A stretch of DNA of 64,000 bases from Betaproteobacteria bacterium (GCA_016716425.1 JADJWJ010000002.1:62001-126000); one strand, 5' to 3'. Shown: positions 9,301 through 17,740, numbered from the stretch's first letter. The notes: generated by a model from the letters alone, not told the origin. Numbers and translations: made by a program.

Positions 9301-12300
9301 GCCGGCCCGTAGCTCGTCATGGCCTGCAGCCTGCCATCAGCGACCAGCCACACGCGGGCGCCGTCGGCGCGGCACAGTTCGCCCGCGCGCTGCGCGACCG
9401 CCTCCAGCACCGGCTGCACGTCGGTCGGCGACTCGCTGATCACGCGCAGCACCTCGGCGGTCGCCGTCTGCCGCTCGAGCGCCTGCTTCGTCTCGTTGAA
9501 CAGCCGCGCGTTCTGGATCGCGATCACGGCCTGGTCGGCGAACGTCTGCGCGAGCGCGACCTCCTGGTCGTCGAAGCGCCCGGCGGTCGCCCGGAGGATC
9601 GTGATGCAGCCGATGGCGCGGCCGTCGCGCAGCAGGGGCACGAACAGGCAGGACTTGTACCCCAGCGCAATCGCGAGATCCTGCATCCGCGAGAACTGCT
9701 TCGCACCCTCCGCGGTGTCCGCCACGTTGACGACGCGCGATTCGAGGATGCAGGTGCCCGCGCCGCTGCCACTGTCGAGCGGCCACGGCTTCAGCATGCC
9801 CGGGCCGCGTGCCGCACCCGTGTCATCCGAATACGCGACCGACTCGAGCAGCTGCCCGTTCGGAAACACGAGGGCGACGGCCTTGCCCGCGAACAGCCGC
9901 TGGCAGCTCGCGACGATCGCATCGAAGACCGGCTGCGTGTCGGTGACCGAGCCGCTGATGACCCGCAGGACCTCGGCGGTCGCCGTCTGCCGCTCGAGCG
10001 CCGCCTTGGTCTCGTTGAACAGCCGCGCGTTCTGGATTGCGATCACCGCCTGGTCGGCGAAGTTGCGCAGCAGTGCGATCTCCTTCCCGGAGTACGCGCC
10101 GGGATGCTCCCGTCCGACAAAGACGGTGCCCACGCCCTTGCCCTCCCACAGCATCGGCGCGACGAGGAGTGCGCGCAATCCCTCTGCTTTCCATCCCGCC
10201 CGCGCCCGCGGCGGCAGGTCGACTACCGCGTCGATGTCCGGGTAGTGGAGCACGCCGCACGTCGCGACCGCGAGCCCGGTCGCGCTGGTGTCGTCGAGCG
10301 GGAACGGGAACTGCGCGGCGACCTCCGCCTGGTTGGCGCCGTGGTAGGCCGCCAGCCGCACCATGCCGTCCTCGCCGATCACGTTGATCTGCCCGACCTT
10401 CCCCGCGAAGAGCCGCTCGCAGCTCGCGAGGATTCGCTCGAACACGGGCGTCGTGTCCGCGATCGAGCCGCTGATCGCCGCGAGCACCTCGGCCGAGGCG
10501 CGTTGCTGCTCGAGCGCCTCGTTCGTCTCGTTGAACAGGCGCGCGTTCTGGATGGCGATCACGGCCTGGTCGCCGAACGTCTTGAGCAGCACGAGCTCCT
10601 TGTCGCTGAATGGCCTGGGCGGCTGCCTCAGCGCGACGATAGAGCCTATGCCGCGGCCTTCCCACAGCATCGGCGCCCACACGATCGAGCAGTGGCCGAC
10701 CAGGTCGACGACGTTGCGGGGCGCGGCCGGCAGCTCGCGCACTGCCGACGTATCCGGAATCTGGATGGCGCGTCGCTCCTCGATCACCTGCGCCGTCATC
10801 GTTTCCGCGAGCGGCTTGGGAAACGTGCGCGCGACGGCCTCGAGCGCCGACCCGCGCCATGCGGCCGTGTGCAGGAGTCCGTCGTCGCGCGCGAGGAAGA
10901 TGCCGAGCTGCTCGGTCGCGAACAGGTGCGCGCAGCTCTCGAGGATCTTGTCGAAGACCGGTGCGGTGTCCGCCACCGAGCTGCTGATCACCTGCAGCAC
11001 CTCGGCCGTGGCGGTCTGCTGCTCCAGCGCCTCCTTCGTCTCGTTGAACAGGCGCGCGTTCTGGATGGCGATCACCGCCTGGTCCGCGAATGTCTTGAGC
11101 AGCGCCGTGTCTTTGTCGGAGAACGGACCGGCGTAGGCACGGCCGACGAAGATCACGCCGATGGCTTTGCCCTCCCAGACCAGCGGCGCGAAGATCACGG
11201 ACTTGTAGCCGACCGCCTTGCACGCGCGACGCGTGCCTTCGGGGACGCCTTCGCCATGCTCGACGTCCGGGTAATGGATGATGCTGCGCGTCGCAATCGC
11301 GATCCCCGAGCCGGTCTCGGTTCCGACCGGAAGCGGGAACACGCGCTCGAGGTCTTCCCTGCCCGGACCGTGGTACGCCCGAACGCGAATGAGATCGTCG
11401 TCGCCCACCAGGAGGATGCCGGCGACCTTGCCCGCAAACAGGCGTTCGCAGCTTGCGAGGATCGTCTCGAAGACCGGCTGCGTGTCGGCAATCGAGTTGC
11501 TGATGGCGGCGAGCACTTCGGCCGAGGCCCGCTGCTGGTTCAGCGCTTCGTTGGTCTCGTTGAACAGCCGCACGTTCTCAATGGCGATCACCGCCTGGTC
11601 GGCGAACGTCGCCAGCAGCGCCATCTGCTTGTCCGACAGCGCCCCCGGCAGAGGGGAGGACACCGAGATGACGCCGATCGCCGCGCCGTCGCGCACGAGG
11701 GGTGCCGTGGCAATGGACCGGAACGCCAGCCGCTCGGCGTTGGCGCGCACGTACGGCGTGGCGCCCGGCGCATGCGTGTCGGCATCCTGCAATGCCCGGC
11801 ACTCGAGAACGGCGCGACCGACCAGGCTGTCGCGATCGACCGGCAGGACCTCCGCGCCGTGGAACTCGTCGCCCGCCTCGTAGCTGCGCGCCCGCCGCCG
11901 CAGTCCGTCGCCCTCGACCGTCCGCAGGGCCGCCTTGCGCCCGAACAGCCGCGCGGCACTCCCGACGATGGCTTCGAACACAGGCTGGGTGTCGGTGGGC
12001 GAGCTGCTGATGACCTTGAGGACCTCCGCCGTCGCGGTCTGCCGCTCCAGCGCCTCCTTCGTTTCGTTGAACAGCCGCACGTTCTCGATGGCGATCAGCG
12101 CCTGGTCGGCGAAGGCCTCGGCCAGCGCGATCTCGGCGTCGCGGAACGGACCAGGCGTCCTGCGCCCGAACACCAGCACGCCGATGCACTCGCCTTCGCG
12201 GACCATCGGCATCATCAGCGACGCGGTCATGCCGCTCGACGCGCGGATGCGCCGCTCCCTTTCGGGAAGTTCGATGGCCGTCCAATCGGGCAGGTGCAGC

Positions 12301-15300
12301 ATCCTGCCGGTCGCGAGCACGCGCGCCGGGAAGTTGTCGGCCGGGTCGATCGGCGCGTCCCCGGACCTGATCCCGAGGGGAGAGCCGTCCGCGGTCGCCC
12401 CGGCGACCATCGATTGCGAATTCCCGGATCGCAGGACAACCCCCGTCAGGTCGCACGCGAGCAGCCGCACCGCCGTCGTGACGATCGCGTCGAACACCGG
12501 CTGGACGCTCGTCGGCGAGCTGCTGATCACGCGCAGGATGTCGGCGGTCGCGGTCTGGCGCGCGAGTGCCTCCTGGGTCTCGTTGAACAGACGCGCGTTC
12601 TGGATCGCGATCACCGCCTGGTCGGCGAAGGTCGCGAGCAGCGCGAGCTCTGCCTGCGAGAACGCACGCGGCGGCTGGCAGATGATGTCGATCGTGCCGA
12701 TTCCGTGCCCCTCCCACTGCATCGGCGCGTTGACCACGGAGAAGTCCCCGACCTCTCGTGCCATCTCCCGCGCGTACTCGGGCAGGTCGGGCGACGCCAG
12801 GACGCTGTTGCGGTAGAGCACCGAGCCCTGCCGGATGGTCATCTCGCTGATCGTCCCGGCGAGAGGCCGCGGGAACGTCCGCCGGACCACTTCCGGGAAG
12901 TGGGCGCGCGTGGCGCCCATCGTCAGCGCGTCCCCGTCGACCAGGCACACCGAAAACCCCGCCTTGCCGAAGAGCCGCTCGCAGCTGTCGAGGATCTTCT
13001 CGAACACCGGCTTCGGGTCGTCCATCGACCCGCTGATCACCTGGAGCACTTCGGCCGACGCCGTCTGCCGCTCCAGCGCCTCCGACGTCTCGTTGAAGAG
13101 GCGCGCATTCTGCAGCGCGACCGCCGCCTGCAGCGACAGCCCGACCAGGAACTCGAGTTCGTGCGGCTCGAACGGGCTGCCGCCCGTGCGCCACACCGCC
13201 ATCGCGCCCTGCACCTGGTCGCCGGCGACGAGCGGTACCACCATCATGCGTTCGTCGTGCTGCGGCTGCGTCCCAGGAATCAGCACGGCGCGCGGGTCGG
13301 CCTGCGTGTCGTTGATGAATTCCGGCTGCCCGCTCTGCAGGAGCCTGCCGATGATGCCCTCGCCCGCGACGATCGACGTGGCCTTGATCTGGGCGGCGGA
13401 TGCTCCGAGCGCCACGATGGCGCGGTAATTCCGGCCGTCCGGCGCCGGAAGGAAGATCGCGCTGTCGTTGGCCGCGAGCAGGTCCTTGGCGTGCGCCGCG
13501 ATGCGATCCATCACGGTCGCCAGGTCGAGCGTCGACGACAGGTCGCGGCCGACGTCGGCGAGCGCCGTCGCCTCGCGGCCGCGGCGCTGCGTCTCCTTCA
13601 GCAGCCGCTGCGTCTCGGCGAAGAGGCGTGCGTTCTCGAGCGCGACGCCCATGCTCGCGGCGACCGTGGCGAGCAGGCGAATCTCGGATTCGCCGAAGGC
13701 GTTCTCGCGCTCGTAGTTCTCGAGCACGATCGACCCCAGCACGCGGTCGCCGCCGGCGATGGGGACGTACGCACCCGACTTGCAGGTGTCGGTGCCGGGG
13801 ATCACGCCGATGCCCAGTGCGTCGGCATCGGCCTGCGTGTTCAGCACGACCGGTTCGCGGCGGTTCAACGCCCGGTACATCCCGCTCTCGCGCTCGAGCG
13901 GCATCGGGGAGAGTCGCAGCCGGGTGCCGTGTTCGTACTCGTAGAGGTAGTGCACGAGGCTTCGCTCCTCGTCCACCCAGCGGATGCCCAGGTCGCCGGT
14001 GCCGAACACCTCGCGCAGCTTGTCGCCGGCCAGGTCGACGATCGCCTGGAAGTCGAGGCTCGCCGCCATGCCTTCCTGGATGCCGTTGATGATCGCAAGC
14101 TCGTTCGCGCGCTGCGCGAGCAACGCGTTGCTCGCCGACAGCTCCTCGGTGCGCTGCGCGACCTTCTGCTCCAGCCCCTGCGACCACTGCGCGTTGTCCA
14201 GCGCCACCGCCGCCTGGCTCGCCAGCATGGCGAGCAGATCGCGGTCGGCTTCGTGGAAGCGGCCGAACGCGCCGTCGATGTCGGCGTACAGCACGCCGAG
14301 CAGTTCGTTGCGCGCGACCAGCGGCGCGACGATGCGCGAGCGCTGTGCGAGGTCCGGCGCGCCGTCGGGGGCGTGTGCGAGGCTCGCGATCCGCGTGCGC
14401 GCGACGTCGGCGAGCGTGAGCGCGGCGTCCTGCATGACCCTCGACGCGTCCTCGCCTTTCGGCACGAGCGAGCCCGCGAGGCGCGGCCCGGCGGACGTCT
14501 CGAGGATCAGCAGCACGCGCTCCGCTCCCGAGATCTCGGTGGCCTCGTCGATCAGGAACTCCTGCAGCTCGTCGCGCGAGCGCAGCGCGTTCATGCGCAG
14601 GCCGGTGTCGACGAGCCGCTCGAAGGGCTCCTGCAGGCTCGAGGCGACTGCCAGGTGCGCCGGCCGGTGCCTGGATCCGGCCGGTCGGCGGCGAGCGGCC
14701 AGCGTCGCCTCGACGATCTTGCGGTGCACGTCGACCTTGTTGAGATAGTTGCGCCGCAGGCCCTCGTCGGTGAGCTTGCGGATGCGCTCGACCAGGAACC
14801 GGTACGCGACGGCCAGTGCGCGCTGCGCGGCGGCGGTCCTCCCGCTGGCCTGCAGCGCCCGGTGGTATTGCCACCACAGTTCCCGCGTGTCGATGCCCGA
14901 GATCTCGGCCAGGTCGTGCGCGCGATGGAGGGACGTGGCGCGCTCCGCCGCCGTCAGCGCCGCGTCGGCGCGACCGGCGGCCAGGTACGCCTCGGACAGT
15001 CCGCACAGGGCGTTGGTCGCGAACGCGACCTGGTCCGAGTCGCGCAGGATCCGGACCCCTTCCTCGTAGAGGGTCACGGCAGATTGCGGATCGCCTTCGC
15101 ACAGCGCGAGCTGGCCGTACACCACCGGCCGATAGGCGGCGTAGTTTGCGGCGCGGGAGGTCTCCCAGCAGCGGACCGCTTCGACGAAGTTCGCGCGCGC
15201 GGCCGCCGCGTTGCCGAGCTCATGTTCGGCATTGCCGAGCATCCACAGCGTCGTCGCGAGCCCGGAGCCCGCCTTTCCGGCTCGGCGGTACGCGTCGTCG

Positions 15301-16151
15301 GCCTGCAGGAACAGCCGCCGCGCGCGCCGGTAGAGTCCGAGACCGTGGTACTGGTTGCCCAGATTGTGGGTGACGACCCCCTGCCGTTCGGCGTAGCCGG
15401 CGGCCTCGAACGCGGCCAGCGCCTCCTTCAGCAGGCGCATGCACTTCGCGATGTCCGGCTCGTGGAACGTCAGCATGTTGATCGCGTTGCCCACGCCGTA
15501 CAGATCGCCGGCACGCCGGGCGAGCGCGAGCGCGCGGGTGGCCGCGCGGTTGCCATCCTCGACGCGGCCCTGGCCGCCGCGGGCGACCGCGACGCCCCAC
15601 CATGCCCGCCCTTCCCACGCTGCCTGCCCCGATGCCTTGAACATGCGGACGGCCCGGCCACAGTTCCGGGCGGCCAGGGTGTTGGCGTTGGCCCGGAACT
15701 GGGCTTCGCCCAGGCGCAGCAGCGCGATCGCCTCCAGCACCGGATCGCGCGAGCGGCCGGCCGCGTCCATGGCTTCCTGTGCCGTCGTCAACGCGTCGTG
15801 CGCCCGTCCGGAGCGAATTTCGACATACGCACGCCGGTTGAGCGCCTGTGCCACCATCCCCGGCTTCCTCGCGCGACGCGCGATGGCGAGCATCGCTTCG
15901 GCGTCGGCGCCCGCGGCGTCGAGGCCGCCGGTCGCGATGTGGCTCTCGGCGCGCAGGTCCAGGAGTTCGAGACGTTCGGTCGCGGCGCGCCGCGCGGCCG
16001 CGAGCGCCGCGCTCGCCGCCGCGATGGCCTCCGCGTGGCGGCCCGCGCGCGCGAGCGCCGCGACCGCGGACATCGCCGGCGCGGACGGGGACGACTTGCC
16101 CTTGGCGACCCGGCCCGGACGTGCGCTCGACTTCGGCTGCTTGCGGGGCAT
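6375..16151 (-). CDS. giant hybrid histidine kinase: TPR, 13 GAF-like modules, HisKA, HATPase, two receivers
   Basis: A 3258-residue protein. Residues about 30-440 are helical TPR-like repeats. Then come 13 GAF-like modules, ending near residues 655, 840, 1015, 1185, 1355, 1525, 1697, 1870, 2040, 2213, 2385, 2560 and 2720. The last ten end in near-identical FADQAVIAIxNxRLFNET linkers. The kinase core follows: His2753 in SHEIRTPMNAVIG, an ATPase domain with GGTGLGLAISRRL near 2934, then receivers with Asp3044 (LDMHMPEMDG) and Asp3184 (LMDVQMPEMDG). No membrane helix is evident, so it is probably cytoplasmic. An AGGGGAG lies about 8 nt before the ATG. HPt and receiver-cyclase genes follow on the same strand. 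The length is far beyond ordinary hybrid kinases. Ligands are unknown. Confidence 0.95.
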   Translation of the reverse strand: MPRKQPKSSARPGRVAKGKSSPSAPAMSAVAALARAGRHAEAIAAASAALAAARRAATERLELLDLRAESHIATGGLDAAGADAEAMLAIARRARKPGMVAQALNRRAYVEIRSGRAHDALTTAQEAMDAAGRSRDPVLEAIALLRLGEAQFRANANTLAARNCGRAVRMFKASGQAAWEGRAWWGVAVARGGQGRVEDGNRAATRALALARRAGDLYGVGNAINMLTFHEPDIAKCMRLLKEALAAFEAAGYAERQGVVTHNLGNQYHGLGLYRRARRLFLQADDAYRRAGKAGSGLATTLWMLGNAEHELGNAAAARANFVEAVRCWETSRAANYAAYRPVVYGQLALCEGDPQSAVTLYEEGVRILRDSDQVAFATNALCGLSEAYLAAGRADAALTAAERATSLHRAHDLAEISGIDTRELWWQYHRALQASGRTAAAQRALAVAYRFLVERIRKLTDEGLRRNYLNKVDVHRKIVEATLAARRRPAGSRHRPAHLAVASSLQEPFERLVDTGLRMNALRSRDELQEFLIDEATEISGAERVLLILETSAGPRLAGSLVPKGEDASRVMQDAALTLADVARTRIASLAHAPDGAPDLAQRSRIVAPLVARNELLGVLYADIDGAFGRFHEADRDLLAMLASQAAVALDNAQWSQGLEQKVAQRTEELSASNALLAQRANELAIINGIQEGMAASLDFQAIVDLAGDKLREVFGTGDLGIRWVDEERSLVHYLYEYEHGTRLRLSPMPLERESGMYRALNRREPVVLNTQADADALGIGVIPGTDTCKSGAYVPIAGGDRVLGSIVLENYERENAFGESEIRLLATVAASMGVALENARLFAETQRLLKETQRRGREATALADVGRDLSSTLDLATVMDRIAAHAKDLLAANDSAIFLPAPDGRNYRAIVALGASAAQIKATSIVAGEGIIGRLLQSGQPEFINDTQADPRAVLIPGTQPQHDERMMVVPLVAGDQVQGAMAVWRTGGSPFEPHELEFLVGLSLQAAVALQNARLFNETSEALERQTASAEVLQVISGSMDDPKPVFEKILDSCERLFGKAGFSVCLVDGDALTMGATRAHFPEVVRRTFPRPLAGTISEMTIRQGSVLYRNSVLASPDLPEYAREMAREVGDFSVVNAPMQWEGHGIGTIDIICQPPRAFSQAELALLATFADQAVIAIQNARLFNETQEALARQTATADILRVISSSPTSVQPVFDAIVTTAVRLLACDLTGVVLRSGNSQSMVAGATADGSPLGIRSGDAPIDPADNFPARVLATGRMLHLPDWTAIELPERERRIRASSGMTASLMMPMVREGECIGVLVFGRRTPGPFRDAEIALAEAFADQALIAIENVRLFNETKEALERQTATAEVLKVISSSPTDTQPVFEAIVGSAARLFGRKAALRTVEGDGLRRRARSYEAGDEFHGAEVLPVDRDSLVGRAVLECRALQDADTHAPGATPYVRANAERLAFRSIATAPLVRDGAAIGVISVSSPLPGALSDKQMALLATFADQAVIAIENVRLFNETNEALNQQRASAEVLAAISNSIADTQPVFETILASCERLFAGKVAGILLVGDDDLIRVRAYHGPGREDLERVFPLPVGTETGSGIAIATRSIIHYPDVEHGEGVPEGTRRACKAVGYKSVIFAPLVWEGKAIGVIFVGRAYAGPFSDKDTALLKTFADQAVIAIQNARLFNETKEALEQQTATAEVLQVISSSVADTAPVFDKILESCAHLFATEQLGIFLARDDGLLHTAAWRGSALEAVARTFPKPLAETMTAQVIEERRAIQIPDTSAVRELPAAPRNVVDLVGHCSIVWAPMLWEGRGIGSIVALRQPPRPFSDKELVLLKTFGDQAVIAIQNARLFNETNEALEQQRASAEVLAAISGSIADTTPVFERILASCERLFAGKVGQINVIGEDGMVRLAAYHGANQAEVAAQFPFPLDDTSATGLAVATCGVLHYPDIDAVVDLPPRARAGWKAEGLRALLVAPMLWEGKGVGTVFVGREHPGAYSGKEIALLRNFADQAVIAIQNARLFNETKAALERQTATAEVLRVISGSVTDTQPVFDAIVASCQRLFAGKAVALVFPNGQLLESVAYSDDTGAARGPGMLKPWPLDSGSGAGTCILESRVVNVADTAEGAKQFSRMQDLAIALGYKSCLFVPLLRDGRAIGCITILRATAGRFDDQEVALAQTFADQAVIAIQNARLFNETKQALERQTATAEVLRVISESPTDVQPVLEAVAQRAGELCRADGARVWLVADGRLQAMTSYGPAYAAMPGTEALPIARTSIAGRTVLERRPIHVEDVLPVIADEYPDIRELQQRYGFRTVLNVPLLREGEAIGAISLLRNQVRPFAPDEIALLQTFADQAVIAIQNVRLFNETNEALASQTASADILRVISSSPTDVQPVFDAIVTTAVKRLGCDIAIVQIVSGDTYSPRAMATPAGLTPVPGSMVMPVDPDANFPSRAIASKTMLHLRDWSALALPAHERTRHEQLGLNSTLYLPLLRGDACVGVLVLGNRRANAFSDKAIALAESFRDQAVIAIENVRLFNDTKESLERQTATARILSAMSESITDAHPVFEAIVASCRTLFEDSVVALRLLRDGVLQVEANVGMDSGPVPLDRKSIVGTCAIEGRTIHIPDLEVAATQFPRGRNMALKQGYRSAIFAPLLRGGAALGTIAVFRRTPGAFGDKDVALLNTFADQAVIAIENVRLFNEAQQARAAAEAANEAKSSFLATMSHEIRTPMNAVIGMSGLLLDTPLDREQHDYAATIRESGDALLTIINDILDFSKIEAGRMDIEVAPFDLRDCVESALDLVSSRAVEKHLDLAYLFEGDVPAAIAGDVTRLRQVILNLLSNAVKFTEGGEVVLTVTAQPAASGRVELTFAVRDTGIGLTDEAMGRLFQSFSQADSSTTRKYGGTGLGLAISRRLAELMGGRMWAESAGPGHGSTFLFTIEAPVAEVPPARQHSIVGVQPGLAGKRMLVVDDNATNRRVLGLQATKWGMLVRETDSPAQALAWLAAGEAFDAAILDMHMPEMDGVALARRMRDARPALPRVLWSSLGRREAGADEELFAAYLGKPVRQSHFFDTLVGLLARDTVPKTAPDAVPIKLDPGLAARHPLRILLAEDNVVNQKLALRLLQQMGYRADLASNGIEAIESVARQAYDVVLMDVQMPEMDGLEAARQITARWPADARPRIVAMTANAMQGDREMCLAAGMDDYLTKPIRVERLVEALANSPARKERP
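7977..13160 (-). repeat. tandem array of ten ~515-bp GAF-module coding repeats
   Basis: Within the kinase gene a conserved segment encoding the module end (FADQAVIAI plus RLFNET) recurs near 7990, 8490, 9003, 9523, 10043, 10557, 11073, 11585, 12093 and 12607, with a weaker copy near 13120. The spacing is about 508-520 bp, or roughly 172 codons. The linker is conserved at DNA level, while the ligand-pocket half of each module diverges. This is a coding tandem repeat, a possible substrate for homologous recombination and a place where short-read assemblies can collapse. Confidence 0.9.
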
Positions 16152-16272
16152 GCGGTAGGCTCCCCTGTCGTTTTCGCGGCGCGCCCGCGCTGCGGCCGAC
16201 GTTCCCCCGGGACGCTAGTCTACAGCGCGCACCCGCCGCCGGAAGCCCCTCGGCCCGGCAACGCGGCGCCAT

Positions 16273-16301
16273 TTGACAGCGCGCGCGCGAGTGCGTAGCC
16301 T
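16273..16301 (+). promoter_or_regulatory. sigma-70-type promoter of the metZ leader
   Basis: A perfect -35 hexamer TTGACA (16273-16278) and a -10 hexamer TAGCCT (16296-16301) are separated by exactly 17 bp. The predicted start point, about 16308, falls at the first base of the P1 stem of the SAM-II-like aptamer. That coincidence supports both calls. Confidence 0.7.
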
Positions 16302-16308
16302 ACGCATT

Positions 16309-16362
16309 GCGCCGATTTGAGGCTTCAGCTTGCGGGCGCTTAATAAATTCCGCTAAAGCGAG
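16309..16362 (+). promoter_or_regulatory. SAM-II-like riboswitch aptamer
   Basis: The leader of the metZ-like gene matches the SAM-II core. P1 is formed by GCGCC (16309-16313) with GGCGC (16335-16339). The loop carries GATTTGA (16314-16320), and the 3' strand carries AATAAATT and the hallmark GCTAAA (16352-16357). Loop ATTT (16315-16318) can pair with AAAT (16345-16348), and GCTT (16322-16325) with AAGC (16356-16359), giving the expected H-type pseudoknot. SAM-II RNAs bind S-adenosylmethionine and repress methionine genes, and the downstream gene fits. They are best known from alphaproteobacteria. The call rests on motif and pairing, not on a covariance search. Confidence 0.75.
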
Positions 16363-16367
16363 GTTCG

Positions 16368-16393
16368 CTCCAGTCAGGAGATACCTGACGGAG
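16368..16393 (+). other. stem-loop between aptamer and terminator
   Basis: CTCC-A-GTCAGG (16368-16378) pairs with CCTGACGGAG (16384-16393) around an AGATA loop, a 10-bp stem with one bulged A. It lies between the SAM-II-like core and the terminator. It may be a spacer, a processing site or part of the switching mechanism; its role is not evident. Confidence 0.55.
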
Positions 16394-16399
16394 CACACG

Positions 16400-16437
16400 A
16401 AACCCGTTTGGCGGATGCCCAAACGGGTTTTTTGTTT
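16400..16437 (+). terminator. intrinsic terminator in the metZ leader
   Basis: AAACCCGTTTGG (16400-16411) pairs perfectly with CCAAACGGGTTT (16419-16430) around a 7-nt loop and is followed by a T-rich tail (TTTTTTGTTTT). It ends about 20 bp before the metZ ATG and downstream of the SAM-II-like aptamer, so it is positioned to abort transcription when SAM is bound. Confidence 0.85.
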
Positions 16438-16456
16438 TGTACGCACGGATCGAATC

Positions 16457-17695
16457 ATGAGCGACGAGATCAAGCGCGGCTTCACCACCGCGATCCTCCA
16501 TTCCGACCGCGACGCGGCCGTCGAGCACGGCGCGCTGCACAAGCCGCTGCACCTGTCGGTCGCCTACGGCTACCGCGACGCGCGCGAGCTCGCGGCGGTA
16601 TTCCAGGGCCGCGCGCCGGGCTATGCATACGGGCGGCAGGGCAACCCGACGTCGGCCGCCCTGGAGGCGAAGGTCACGGCGATGGAAGGCGGTGTGGGCA
16701 CGGTGACGTTCGCGACCGGCATGGCCGCCATCGGCGCAATCATGCTCGCGTTGTTCAAGGCCGGCGACCACATCGTGTCGAGCCAGTTCGTGTTCGGCAA
16801 CACGTCGAGCCTGCTGCTCACGCTGGAGGCGCACGGTCATCCGGTGACGTTCGTCGACGCGACGGACGTCGCGGCCGTCGAGGCCGCGCTGACGCCCGCG
16901 ACGCGCGTCGTCTTCGTCGAGACGATCGCCAATCCGCGCGTGCAGGTGGCGGACTTGAAGCGCATCGGCGACCTGTGCCGCGCGCGCGGCATCCTCTACG
17001 TGGTCGACAACACGATGACGTCGCCGTGGCTGTTCCGGCCGAGGGACGTCGGCGCGGGGCTCGTCGTCAACGCGCTCACCAAGTACATCGGCGGCCACGG
17101 CAACGCGCTTGCCGGGGCGATCACCGACACCGGGGCCTTCGACTGGACCGCGTTCCCGAACATCGCCGACGCGTACAAGGGTCAGCCGCCCCGCAACTGG
17201 GGGTTGCAGCAGCTGCGCAAGAAGGGACTGCGCGACTGGGGCGGCACGCTGGCCGCCGAGCAGGCGCACCACATCGCGGTCGGCGCCGAGACGCTCGCGT
17301 TGCGGATGGACCGGATCTGCGCCAACGCGCTCGCGCTCGCGCAGTGGCTGCAGCAGCAGCCGCAGGTGCGGACCGTGTACTACCCCGGGCTCGCGACGCA
17401 CCCGCAGCATGCACTGGCGAGCGAACTGTTCCGCGGCTTCGGCGGTCTCCTGTCGTTCGAGCTGGCCGACGGGCTCGACCCGTTCGACTTCCTCAACCGG
17501 CTGAAGGTCGTCGTGCTGTCGTCGAACCTGGGCGACAACCGGACGCTCGCGATTCCCGTGGCGCACACGATCTACCACGAGATGGGGGCGGAGCGCCGCG
17601 CAGCGATGGGCATCGCCGATTCGCTGATCCGGATTTCGGTCGGCATCGAGGACCGCGACGACCTGCTCGGGGATTTCGGGCAGGCGCTGGCCTGA
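16457..17695 (+). CDS. metZ: PLP-dependent O-succinyl/acetylhomoserine sulfhydrylase-type enzyme
   Basis: A 412-residue Cys/Met-metabolism PLP enzyme. The PLP Lys lies in LTKYIGGHGNALAG, with conserved FATGMAAI and VVDNTMTSPW segments earlier. Family members join homoserine esters with sulfide or cysteine in methionine synthesis, or cleave related thioethers. The SAM-II-like leader argues for methionine biosynthesis, and metZ commonly lies near purF. The ATG at 16457 lies inside a longer open frame and is 20 bp after the terminator. The upstream purine tract is weak (CGGATC). Alternatives within the family are cystathionine gamma-synthase or gamma-lyase, so substrate assignment is inference. 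Confidence 0.82.
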   Translation: MSDEIKRGFTTAILHSDRDAAVEHGALHKPLHLSVAYGYRDARELAAVFQGRAPGYAYGRQGNPTSAALEAKVTAMEGGVGTVTFATGMAAIGAIMLALFKAGDHIVSSQFVFGNTSSLLLTLEAHGHPVTFVDATDVAAVEAALTPATRVVFVETIANPRVQVADLKRIGDLCRARGILYVVDNTMTSPWLFRPRDVGAGLVVNALTKYIGGHGNALAGAITDTGAFDWTAFPNIADAYKGQPPRNWGLQQLRKKGLRDWGGTLAAEQAHHIAVGAETLALRMDRICANALALAQWLQQQPQVRTVYYPGLATHPQHALASELFRGFGGLLSFELADGLDPFDFLNRLKVVVLSSNLGDNRTLAIPVAHTIYHEMGAERRAAMGIADSLIRISVGIEDRDDLLGDFGQALA

Positions 17696-17715
17696 CCCTC
17701 CACCCCTCACCCCGA

Positions 17716-17740
17716 CCCTCTCCCCGTTCCGGGGAGAGGG
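17716..17740. terminator. perfect GC hairpin between convergent genes
   Basis: CCCTCTCCCC (17716-17725) and GGGGAGAGGG (17731-17740) form a perfect 10-bp stem with a 5-nt loop, between the ends of convergent metZ and lpxH. There is no T-tract. Sequences of this ctctcccc/ggggagag kind recur as dispersed palindromes in high-GC proteobacteria. It may act as a bidirectional 3'-end element. Confidence 0.5.

Noticed and set aside
7977..13160. CRISPR-like regular spacing
   Set aside because: The period is about 515 bp and lies inside a single coding frame as protein-module repeats; no cas genes are present.
5931..16298. A 3455-codon open frame on the plus strand opposite the giant kinase
   Set aside because: It is a shadow of the high-GC kinase gene: its translation is Arg/His/Asp/Gln-rich without domains and lies exactly antisense to conserved kinase, GAF and receiver motifs.
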